From a virus, in the IMG/VR virus record IMGVR_UViG_3300030104_005795, positions 1 through 39,056 of that record: DNA of 39,056 nt. One strand, written 5' to 3'. Position numbers and translations under genes: made by a program. Each line of letters opens with the position of its first letter. Position 1 is the stretch's first letter. Positions 21,281 through 28,700 of this stretch are shown here, piece after piece. The notes beneath the pieces were generated by a model that ran no database searches, was not told the DNA's origin, and saw only the letters and a program-made list of their open reading frames with translations.

Positions 21281-22242
21281 TATAAATCCAGTTTGAAGTT
21301 TTTTGTAATTAATGGAGGTGTAGAAGGCTGTTCAGATTTTTGATTAATTTTCCATAAACGATGCAATGATAAAGCTTTTTCAATCAATTCCTTAGAAACA
21401 TCATTGCGCTTCATAGCCTTATTTCTAATTTCTTTAGCTTTAATTTTAAAGGTAGGTTTAGTTCGCCATTTACCTGTGCAATACAATACACCTAGAACTG
21501 ATATTTTTATACCGTAAATTTTCTCAGCTAACAAAGCATAGGCCTGACATTGAGTAAAATGACTATCATGCTCTGCACCAGTCTTTAAATCTCCCAACAT
21601 ATACACATCCTGATTCTGCCTCTTGCTATGCCAAGATACCAATAAATCAGCAGTACCTGCCCAAGGTACGTCAGGATGCCACATCATTACTTCACTAGCT
21701 AAAATATTTGGCTTATGTTCATTATAAAAAGCATTGTAACTCATTATCTGTTTGCAGATTAACTCTATAGCCATAGAAGGAAATGGATAAATCAATCTCC
21801 ATCTAACATCAGGATATCCAAGTAACATATCCTCAATAATAATAGGCTCCTCACCTTCAGGATAGTCTATACCATCAGAATATGCAATAACTTTACCACC
21901 TCTATTCAGATGGTCAACACAGTCATGAGTAACTGTGCCTATAATTGCACTTGTAGGGCCTATTATATCAGCCCACTTTCCATTAGTTTTATACCAATCT
22001 TGTAAACCATTTGATGATTGAATACTAGCTACGGTAGTCCAAGATGGTTTTAAAGGGTTTGCAGTTTGATGGAATATGTCATTTTCAACAGGCCCATAGA
22101 ACCTACCCCCAGTCCTTTTAAACCTTTTTGCTCGAATACCCTTTTTTAAATCAAGTACAGTTTTTTTATCTAATTTTCTCTGTTCGGCTCTTTTGACTTG
22201 TCTTGATTTTGTTTTGGCATCCTTGGTATTTGCATTACCCAT
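21280..22242 (-). CDS. RecB/Cas4-like PD-(D/E)XK exonuclease (320 aa)
   Basis: Basic N-terminus (residues 1-45), then the full RecB-like nuclease pattern: GTVTHDCVDHL (His, about residue 106), PWAGTADLLVS (about 195-205), YMLGDLKTG (D-x-K, about 215) and HFTQCQAYALLAEKIYG (QxxxY). Metal-dependent exonuclease likely acting in recombination or DNA-end processing, possibly with the SSB-like protein downstream. The gene overlaps the HTH gene by 8 bases. Confidence 0.85.
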   Translation of the reverse strand: MGNANTKDAKTKSRQVKRAEQRKLDKKTVLDLKKGIRAKRFKRTGGRFYGPVENDIFHQTANPLKPSWTTVASIQSSNGLQDWYKTNGKWADIIGPTSAIIGTVTHDCVDHLNRGGKVIAYSDGIDYPEGEEPIIIEDMLLGYPDVRWRLIYPFPSMAIELICKQIMSYNAFYNEHKPNILASEVMMWHPDVPWAGTADLLVSWHSKRQNQDVYMLGDLKTGAEHDSHFTQCQAYALLAEKIYGIKISVLGVLYCTGKWRTKPTFKIKAKEIRNKAMKRNDVSKELIEKALSLHRLWKINQKSEQPSTPPLITKNFKLDL

Positions 22243-22423
22243 TAATGTTACACCACGAATGGAATTTTTCCATTGGTATTCGTATCATCTTCGCACTTAA
22301 TCTGATATGAGGTATCTCACCGTTCATTACTCTATCATATATATACCTATAATCAACCTTCAATAGGTCTGCACAGTCTTGGATACTATAAAATATGGGT
22401 TTTAGTTTGGTTTTCTTTGGCAC
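22235..22423 (-). CDS. Excisionase-family helix-turn-helix protein (62 aa)
   Basis: 62 residues with YSIQDCADLLKVDYRYIYDR then VMNGEIPHIRLSAKMIRIPM, the helix-turn-helix plus wing pattern of small excisionase/AlpA/MerR-like DNA-binding proteins (HTH_17). First gene of the early minus operon, transcribed away from the repressor. It could be Xis for the attP candidate or an early regulator. Good ribosome-binding site (AGGAGTATTTGTG) before ATG 22423. Confidence 0.78.
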   Translation of the reverse strand: MPKKTKLKPIFYSIQDCADLLKVDYRYIYDRVMNGEIPHIRLSAKMIRIPMEKFHSWCNING

Positions 22424-22617
22424 AAATACTCCTATAATGTTAGTCTTTGTATGTGGTACACCTTAATGCATTTTATATGAAATCTTAATAATTGGTATCA
22501 AAGTGTTGATATATATTATATATTAATATTTAAATGTCAAACTACTAATATTTAAATACTATGGTATAATATGTTATAAAATGTTATATTATGTAGTATT
22601 TAAAACAGGATTACAAT
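22424..22617. promoter_or_regulatory. Immunity-type divergent operator/promoter region
   Basis: The gap between the HTH gene (minus) and the repressor (plus). On the minus strand TTGATA (22496-22501) and TATAAA (22472-22477) are 18 bp apart, a good sigma-70-type promoter for the early operon. A palindrome TATCAA-AGTG-TTGATA (22496-22511) covers the -35 element, an apt repressor operator. On the plus strand TATAAT (22565-22570) is a -10 for the repressor. A TTAATATTTAAATG-like word is repeated (about 22520-22557). The layout is like a lambda-type immunity region. Confidence 0.68.
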
Positions 22618-23355
22618 ATGACAAACAATAATAAATTCAAGTTACTTAGACAGCAAATGGGTATGTCTCAAGTAAAACTTGCTGAGTTTTTGAACATGTC
22701 TCCAGGGTCTATATATAAATACGAAAAAGGAATACATAGCCCTCGATTAGACATATTAGAAAAAATGGAGGGCTTTACAAGTCAACATCGAAAGGAAGGG
22801 GATAAAGATATGCAGTCAACAACGCATAATGAATCAAGCCTAGAATCAAGGCTAAAAGATAAAGAAACGATAATTGGGTATATGACAGAAGAAATAGCAA
22901 GTCTTAAAATTCAATTAAATAACAAACAAGTCGAAGCGACACATTGGGAGGGATTAGAGTGTGATTTCGTAGCTAAGGTAGGCTTGAAAATAAAGAATTT
23001 TAAAATGGTCAGAACTATTTTAGATATTACTAATTACGAAGTACAAGCACTTCGCTTAGGATACTCAATAGACGAATTGAGTGATTTATGGTCTATAGGG
23101 GAAGAATATACAGGTTTCTCAACTCATCCTATTGACAAAATTATGACTAAAGAAACTAAAAATACCCTAGATAGGATAGCTCATTCACTACCTATAATGT
23201 TAGATACTCTCAAAAGCATGGTAGGAAATCACTACATACCAGTACCTCTAGTTTATATCCATAAAAATAAAAAACATATACCTGCAATTACATATAATAA
23301 GGTTTTATGGGCAGATGGACTGGTTTATTCAAAAGTACAATTTCTTAATACTTAG
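22618..23355 (+). CDS. XRE-family HTH repressor, CI-like (245 aa)
   Basis: Residues 6-55 are a clear HTH_3 domain (LRQQMGMSQVKLAEFLNMSP, GSIYKYEKGIHSPRLDIL). A charged linker and coiled-coil stretch (KDKETIIGYMTEEIASLKIQ) follow, then a 120-residue C-terminal domain without the Ser-Lys pair of LexA-type self-cleaving repressors. It stands alone on the plus strand between divergent minus-strand operons, as expected of the lysogeny repressor. How it would be induced is not evident. Confidence 0.83.
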   Translation: MTNNNKFKLLRQQMGMSQVKLAEFLNMSPGSIYKYEKGIHSPRLDILEKMEGFTSQHRKEGDKDMQSTTHNESSLESRLKDKETIIGYMTEEIASLKIQLNNKQVEATHWEGLECDFVAKVGLKIKNFKMVRTILDITNYEVQALRLGYSIDELSDLWSIGEEYTGFSTHPIDKIMTKETKNTLDRIAHSLPIMLDTLKSMVGNHYIPVPLVYIHKNKKHIPAITYNKVLWADGLVYSKVQFLNT

Positions 23356-23356
23356 A

Positions 23357-23397
23357 AAAGGGGAGTGGCCAACAATTGGCCAACATACCCCTTTTTT
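23357..23397 (+). terminator. Repressor-gene terminator built on the repeated palindrome
   Basis: AAAAGGGG and CCCC-T7 (to 23397) form an outer stem, and TGGCCAA/TTGGCCA forms an inner stem with a CAA loop. It begins two bases after the repressor stop. The inner palindrome is one copy of the 21-bp repeat found on both sides of the attP candidate. Confidence 0.85.
23366..23386. repeat. 21-bp palindromic direct repeat, left copy
   Basis: TGGCCAA-CAA-TTGGCCA followed by ACAT, identical to 23556-23576. The 7-bp arms are a perfect inverted repeat. The two copies lie 190 bp apart in the same orientation and flank the tRNA-Ser-like attP core, so they may be arm-type integrase or excisionase binding sites. 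Confidence 0.88.
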
Positions 23398-23399
23398 TG

Positions 23400-23504
23400 T
23401 GGAGAGAGAGGGATTCGAACCCTCGAGAAGGCTATAAACCCTCTACTCGCTTAGCAGGTGAGTAATTTACCGAGGGGGACTCACCTTTTTGAGGAGTACT
23501 CTCC
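23400..23504 (-). other. attP: attP candidate: 3' half of tRNA-Ser(GCU) plus inverted repeats
   Basis: On the minus strand, 23462 down to 23400 read like the 3' half of a tRNA-Ser: anticodon loop CTGCTAA (23451-23457; anticodon GCU), anticodon stem with one A-C mismatch, a long variable arm (23425-23445), a perfect T arm with loop TTCGAAT (23408-23424) and acceptor strand TCTCTCC plus A. Upstream the D-arm region is not tRNA-like and is about 16 nt too long; it holds GGTGAGT/ACTCACC and GAGTACTC inverted repeats. The acceptor half GGAGAGT (23498-23504) may be chance. This is the classic form of an attP core; a decayed tRNA gene is the alternative. Confidence 0.65.
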
Positions 23505-23555
23505 GAAAAAGTCTTTGGATGCATTGATTATGTTGTATATTTGTAGCCTTCACGA

Positions 23556-23576
23556 TGGCCAACAATTGGCCAACAT
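23556..23576. repeat. 21-bp palindromic direct repeat, right copy
   Basis: Exact second copy of the 21-bp palindromic repeat, here without the flanking G4/C4 and T tract that make the left copy a terminator. It lies between the attP candidate and the lysis operon's terminator, supporting a protein-binding role separate from termination. Confidence 0.88.
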
Positions 23577-23603
23577 TTAGCAAAGTAGTCTGTTTTAGAT
23601 ATA

Positions 23604-23645
23604 AAAAAACCCCCAAAGGACAGCAATCCAAAAAGGGGGTTTTTT
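23604..23645. terminator. Bidirectional terminator ending the late operon
   Basis: AAAAAACCCCC (23604-23614) and GGGGGTTTTTT (23635-23645) form an 11-bp stem around a 20-nt loop. T tracts follow on both strands. It lies 17 bases past the stop of the endolysin-like gene, the last gene of the late operon, and also backs up the repressor terminator. Confidence 0.92.
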
Positions 23646-23662
23646 CAGTTAACCTAAGTAGA

Positions 23663-24157
23663 TTAACTCGGCCCTGTTAAGGGCTTAACCAAATCAATAA
23701 ATTTTTCAACAGAACCTTTTCCACCACTTGTATTATAAAACTCCTTCCATTGTTCTCCTGCCTGTTCTACTGTGGTAGGTAAAGGTTTCGGAATTCTCCA
23801 ATATTTCAAACGACAATGTACAATCCCTGTAGCAATATTCACAGTTAATAATCGACCCCAGTCTATACTTTCAGGTTCCATCCACGGTTTAACTTGAGTC
23901 ATTGAGGCACGACAACATTGCAATGCTAATTCTTTCCTATATTTTATATAGTTATTAATCTGAGAAATCGCTGTACTAGGTTCAATTTGCCAAAAACTTC
24001 TTGCAGGGCCTGTGCCTAACTGTTTTAGGTATTTATAATTAGACTCAACATGCCCTGTCCAATACACAAGATTAACGGCATCATCACTAGCATATTTAGA
24101 ACCTAATCTTTCTAAAACATCCTTAATAATGCCTTGTATCTGTAAATGGCTAATCAG
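23663..24157 (-). CDS. Endolysin-like muramidase/transglycosylase with non-standard start (164 aa)
   Basis: The conserved-looking body is YWTGHVESNYKYLKQLGTGP then ARSFWQIEPSTAISQINNYI, with the catalytic-type Glu in HVES and GPARSFWQIEP as in phage lytic transglycosylase/lysozyme-like proteins. The only ordinary start in frame is GTG 24067, which would cut off a coherent helical N-terminus (ISHLQIQGIIKDVLERLGSK YASDDAVNLV) that is open back to 24157. GGGAGG lies 5 bases before CTG 24157 and 8 before ATT 24154, so a non-AUG start is likely. Last gene of the lysis cassette. Confidence 0.75.
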   Translation of the reverse strand: MISHLQIQGIIKDVLERLGSKYASDDAVNLVYWTGHVESNYKYLKQLGTGPARSFWQIEPSTAISQINNYIKYRKELALQCCRASMTQVKPWMEPESIDWGRLLTVNIATGIVHCRLKYWRIPKPLPTTVEQAGEQWKEFYNTSGGKGSVEKFIDLVKPLTGPS

Positions 24158-24365
24158 CTTTGCCTCCCATTAGGACAGCTACACTATCTGTAGCACAATC
24201 TGCCACTTTTTTACAATGCGCTATTTCTTCTTCTTCTGTCATTCCTTTTAAATCAAATCTACTCGCCACACTTTGAGCGATTAACGATTCAAATTCATCA
24301 CTTTGAATTTTCTTCATCAATTCCTTTGTAAACATTGCGAGTACTTTCTTTGCAAATCCTTTCAT
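24150..24365 (-). CDS. Small lysis-cassette protein (71 aa)
   Basis: 71 residues, helical, amphipathic N-terminus (MKGFAKKVLAMFTKELMKKI) and two cysteines (HCKKVADCA). No long membrane helix. It overlaps the upstream holin-like gene by 4 bases (ATGA) and its end carries the GGGAGG that serves the endolysin-like gene. Possibly a lysis regulator; function unknown. Confidence 0.65.
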   Translation of the reverse strand: MKGFAKKVLAMFTKELMKKIQSDEFESLIAQSVASRFDLKGMTEEEEIAHCKKVADCATDSVAVLMGGKAD

Positions 24366-24586
24366 ATTATCTCCATTATTATGTTAATTATAATGGGGAG
24401 TGTAATTAATGACATAGCTCCCCATGTTTTGATTTGAATCAAACTTTTTTCATGTTGCGATACTTGGCCATTTAAATTATCTAAATGGGTATCAATTCTT
24501 TTTAAATGTTTAAAAATGGTTAACTGTCTTTCATTTAATTTGGTTAGCAACCTTATGACTTCTTCCCTATGGTTAACTTCGGCCAT
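24362..24586 (-). CDS. Holin-like protein with C-terminal membrane helix (74 aa)
   Basis: Start at ATG 24586 after GGGAGGG, eleven codons inside the longer open frame. A charged helix (NHREEVIRLLTKLNERQLTI, DTHLDNLNGQVSQHEKSLIQ) precedes one membrane segment (MSLITLPIIINIIMEII). This soluble-coil-then-anchor layout resembles XhlA-type haemolysin/holin partners. Tight overlaps with both neighbours support a lysis role. Confidence 0.68.
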   Translation of the reverse strand: MAEVNHREEVIRLLTKLNERQLTIFKHLKRIDTHLDNLNGQVSQHEKSLIQIKTWGAMSLITLPIIINIIMEII

Positions 24587-24902
24587 TAACCCTCCCTGAT
24601 AGATAACTAATTTTGTCACTCAAATCATCAATTTCCTTCATCATACTCTCGTGCCGTCTATTACGTTCATCACTTTCTTGCTCACCTGTTCTTTGTATCT
24701 TATCGTGTAATTTTAAAACAATAGATTGAGTGTTGTGTATTACCTCACCCATAGAAGCAGAATTCTCTCTTATGGCTTCCAATTCTTCATCTTGATGCTT
24801 TTGAGACTTTATAAGATTCGTAATCATAAATCCGAATAAAATCATACAACATCCGATAACTCCTAACTCACCATAGGCTTCAATTAAAGTTGTTGTATCC
24901 AT
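24573..24902 (-). CDS. Holin-like protein with N-terminal membrane helix (109 aa)
   Basis: One membrane segment at residues 12-31 (ELGVIGCCMILFGFMITNLI) and then a long charged coiled coil (SQKHQDEELEAIRENSASMG ... DDLSDKISYLSGRVN). This is the mirror of the downstream C-anchored coil, so the two may pair at the membrane. Position before the endolysin-like gene fits a holin or pinholin. It overlaps the next gene by 14 bases. Confidence 0.7.
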   Translation of the reverse strand: MDTTTLIEAYGELGVIGCCMILFGFMITNLIKSQKHQDEELEAIRENSASMGEVIHNTQSIVLKLHDKIQRTGEQESDERNRRHESMMKEIDDLSDKISYLSGRVNGRS

Positions 24903-24905
24903 TAA

Positions 24906-25013
24906 TTATTTTTTCACACCTGGTAATGGGTTTATTTTTTCCCAGGATCGGTTTAACAAGTAAACAGCTATAGTTTGAATAATTGTCCAAAATTTTATAT
25001 ATATATATTTCAT
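24906..25013 (-). CDS. Small hydrophobic peptide in lysis cassette (35 aa)
   Basis: ATG 25013 directly abuts the lipoprotein stop (25014) and TAA 24906-24908 is 3 bases before the next ATG. MKYIYIKFWTIIQTIAVYLL then NRSWEKINPLPGVKK: a short amphipathic or membrane-associated helix with a basic tail. It fills the only gap in this cassette, which supports coding. Confidence 0.5.
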   Translation of the reverse strand: MKYIYIKFWTIIQTIAVYLLNRSWEKINPLPGVKK

Positions 25014-25262
25014 TTACTTAATCTCAACATATTCGTATTGGTTATGATTATAACACCAGTTCTCACCACTATGGATACTCCCATTATAAAAATGTTCAAT
25101 ACCTTCACTATCTGTAATGGTACTTAATACTTTAAGTGAATCGTTATATGGTTCATCAAGAGAATATCCCATAACAGACCATCCTAAACAGCTAGAAAGG
25201 AAAACTGCTGACAATAATGTCAGCAGTAAACATAGTACCAATAAGCTATTTGGCTTGTTCAA
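25014..25262 (-). CDS. Small lipoprotein, possible outer-spanin-like (82 aa)
   Basis: Signal peptide MNKPNSLLVLCLLLTLLSAV then FLSSC, a plausible lipobox with Cys about residue 25, so an acylated periplasmic protein. The mature part is short and acidic with one more Cys (ENWCYN). In a lysis cassette this would fit an outer-membrane spanin subunit, but it lacks the usual proline-rich region and the call is tentative. Confidence 0.65.
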   Translation of the reverse strand: MNKPNSLLVLCLLLTLLSAVFLSSCLGWSVMGYSLDEPYNDSLKVLSTITDSEGIEHFYNGSIHSGENWCYNHNQYEYVEIK

Positions 25263-25497
25263 TTACTTCCCCTTCTTCAGGCATTTTTTCACCCAAGATA
25301 TTCATAAGTTTATCAAGAATCGAGTCGTATCCATATTGAATCTGTTCTAAATTAAAGCGCATATTCCCCATTTTATTAGTTTGGTCTCTTAGGTGATGTG
25401 TTAACATTTGCGCTTCTTTACTTAAATCCTGAATTATATACTCTTTACCGTTAGGGAGCGTAATTGAATCAGGCTTTTGTTTTTTTTGTTCAGCCAT
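25246..25497 (-). CDS. DUF6447-like small protein (83 aa)
   Basis: SITLPNGKEYIIQDLSKEAQ followed by HHLRDQTNKMGNMRFNLEQI resembles small phage proteins annotated DUF6447 (I recall an NGKEY..DLS.EAQ pattern). The rest is a helix. It lies between a coiled-coil protein and the lipoprotein, overlapping the latter by 17 bases. Function unknown. Confidence 0.7.
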   Translation of the reverse strand: MAEQKKQKPDSITLPNGKEYIIQDLSKEAQMLTHHLRDQTNKMGNMRFNLEQIQYGYDSILDKLMNILGEKMPEEGEVIEQAK

Positions 25498-25512
25498 TTA
25501 TTATCCTTTCGT

Positions 25513-25737
25513 TTACTTTTCAACTGCTGTTTTAACTTTAGCCATTTCAGCTTCTAGTTCTGTTTTTCTCGCAGTTAAATTGGTTATTTGATTGTCTACA
25601 TCTTTCACTTGATTTTCAAGTTGTGCATAGGTTACTTCTGTTTTTTGTTTAGCAGGAGTATGTTCTTTCTCTACAATAATTTGCTTCCAGTTAGGTGCAG
25701 AACTCTCTACTGTTTTCTTTACAAACTTATCAGCCAT
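25513..25737 (-). CDS. Small coiled-coil protein downstream of spike (74 aa)
   Basis: 74 residues ending in a clear heptad coiled coil (QLENQVKDVDNQITNLTARK, TELEAEMAKV). It starts 2 bases after the S74 spike stop with a good ribosome-binding site (GGAGAATAAA). It could be a fibre-assembly partner or an ejection accessory. No family recognised. Confidence 0.68.
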   Translation of the reverse strand: MADKFVKKTVESSAPNWKQIIVEKEHTPAKQKTEVTYAQLENQVKDVDNQITNLTARKTELEAEMAKVKTAVEK

Positions 25738-25738
25738 T

Positions 25739-28700
25739 TTATTCTCCTATTTTAGCCTTTAAGGTTTCTACTTCGTTTTTTAATTCCTTGATAGATTCTA
25801 TCAACATTGGAATGATTTGATTATATTCAACGTATTTCATATCATTTTCTGTAGAGACAGCAGTAGGTAAATGCTGTTCAATTTCTTGAGCGATAACACC
25901 TATTTTTACCTCTCCAGTTCTATTATCTGTATATGAAACTCCCCTCATCTTAGATGTTGTTTCTAAGGCGTTAGGAATATCTTGAATATTATCTTTAATT
26001 TTTATATCTGAGGTTAAAGCACTTCCACCTGAATAAACTGTTGTATTAAAATAAGCCTTTCCATTTTGAAGTAACCTGAGTACATCAGCAGTTGTTTTAG
26101 AAGAAATACTTAATTCATCATCGGCTGTACCTGAACCACTTCTATCGTGTTCAAAAATCCAGTAATCTCCACCTGTATTATCAGCGAAAATGAATTTGCC
26201 CGATGCACTATCATCAGTTCTAATTTCAAGAGTACCATCTGCTGAAAATCTAAATTTTTCTCCCGATGCTTGAGTTCTTAATGATAAAATAGCTTCATCT
26301 ACGCCATCTCCTGCTCTAATCATTACCCCTTGACCAGTTGTTGCATGACTATTGTGGAATAATGCTACAAAGTCACCATCTGCTGATTTTTCAACATGAA
26401 TTGGATAAGAAGGTGATGCTAGAAAAAACCCAACATTTGCATAATGTAGAAAATGGTCACTAGAGCTTATATAGTGATAATTTAACCCACTAGTATTAAA
26501 ATAAATCCCCTCATTACTTTGTATCTGTAATGCTTTATTTGCCTGTGATGATTTAATAAGAAAAGTACCTGCGCCTGTTTCATCAAGAGTTCCAACACCA
26601 CAAACATTAACAGCAGAAGCATTAATATCAATACCATAGTTAGCATTACCAATAGTCATGGTAGAAGCAGAATTATGAAGAATACTATTTAAGTATAAAG
26701 TTTGAGTTGAGGCTACGGTTATATTTCCTGTAATAGCCATATTAAATAAGCCTGAACCTTCATTAACAAGATAAAACAATTTATCAGAACTTGTATTTGT
26801 TGAAAACTGAATAGTTGCTGTATCAGGAAAAGTAAAATCATAATTAGCTACACCTAAATCTCCAAGTCTTAAAGCGTAGGCACTAGTAGAGGATTGTTCA
26901 GAGCGAATCCCTCCACCATTTGCATATATTTCCCCTGAAACAGAAATATCACTACCAATAGTACAAACTCCTGTATCACTTATATTAAGTCTTTGCACTC
27001 CTGCTGTAACGAAACCAAGAGCGTTATTAGATGGATTATAGAGTCCAGTATCAGTATCAGTTCTAAAGCAAAGAGGTAAGCTCCCAACTACTCCTGGGGC
27101 TATAGAGAGCGTATTACTTGAATTCATTGTAACATCTGACTCAAACTTAGTAGCGTGATTAATGAAAAAACTACCAGTCCCACTTCTTCTAGCTAGAATT
27201 AAATCTCCACTATTATGGTACATATAACCAATATCCCAAGTACCATTAGCATTTTTAATTCTATACATAGCTTCGGCATCACCTGCACCCTGAGTCTCTG
27301 CATAAAAAACAGCATCTTCATTTGTAGCAGTAGCAACTCTATTCACATCACCACCAAACGTAGATGTTTGTCCTTGCAACTTTAAGACAGGAGTAGAGGG
27401 ATAAGTTCCTGTGTCTGTAACACTCCAAAAATAAAATGCACCTGCATTAGCACCATTACCACTTGAACTGCCTCCATACATATTTAAAACAGTTCCCCAA
27501 TATCCACCTTCTTGTCCACCACATATTTTTATATTACCAGTATCGCTAGTTCTGTCAACAATAAAAGTTGAAGCTGAACTACGAACACTTCCACTAAACG
27601 TAGTGTTTCCATCTGTGCCAATAGTCATCTTATGAGAATTATTAACACCAAAGGCTAAAGGTTGATTGACTCTAGTGACTATTTGCGATGTACCTGTTGG
27701 ATGAAATTCTATTTGTCCAATATTTGTTCCATCAGCCATTTTAAAATATTGATTGTAAGCTGTGCTTCCACCACTATCAGCAGTCCAATGATAGCTTATA
27801 TTTGGAATTAAACTTGTATTGGTAACGCCATTAATTTGAAATTTTAATTCACAACTCGCTCCATTACCTTCAGCTAGGTTTAAAGTACCAACTGTATCAG
27901 CAGTTGATAGTGTTGCAGTTGTTGGGTATTGACTAGAATATTTTGATTGTAAATCTGTAAAAACAGGAGATGTAGCGAAAGTAACTTGACCTGCTGTATT
28001 AATATTTATAGCAGTTACATCACTAGCACCACCATAAGCTTTCTTTATTATATCTAAGCCATTGCTAGAGTTATGTTGAATATCAAAACCTGTCCAAGCA
28101 CTATTTGCAGTTTTGTTAGTTAAGCTAATTTTACCTGCACCATGAAGATAAGATGTGCCTTGAGATACCATCACCCCTGCATCAGTTACTTCAAAAACAC
28201 TTGATAATGAACCACCTCCAAACCTTGTCATAAAGATTTGACTAGCACCACTAGTATTTTGTTTTAAATATAAATTACCAGTATTGTTAATAATATGACC
28301 ATGAGTACCTGTATGGATTGCCTCTAAGTCATTGTCAGCACCTAAGTATAAATATTTATTATCTGTTAAAGATAAATTCCCACTAAACGTAGCATTTCCT
28401 GTAACTCCTAAAGTATCAGTACAATAAACTTCATCCTCAAGGACAATTTGAGTGGATTCAACTCGCATTTTCCTAGTTCCATTAACCGAAAAGTGTAATA
28501 AGCTAGTTCCACCTTTATACATACCTGTTGATGCTTGTGACCCAAAAGCGTATGCAGGAGCAGAGGCTGTACCATTACTAGCTAATATTGCACCAGTAAA
28601 TGTAGCACTACCATTAGATGCTATTCTAAGTTTTTCAGTAGGTGTTCCTGCTGACCCAGTTGTAAATGAAATATCTCCTGAATTTTCTGATGTGCCTTCT

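Noticed and set aside
23400-23504. Intact functional tRNA-Ser gene
   Set aside because: The T arm, variable arm and anticodon loop are good, but the D arm is absent, the region is about 16 nt too long, and the anticodon stem has a mismatch; attP or a relic is more likely.
23614-23626. AAAGGACAGCAAT in the loop of the late terminator, like the shared leader of the plus operon
   Set aside because: No TTAACC, start codon or gene follows; a short match is not enough to call a relic of the leader.
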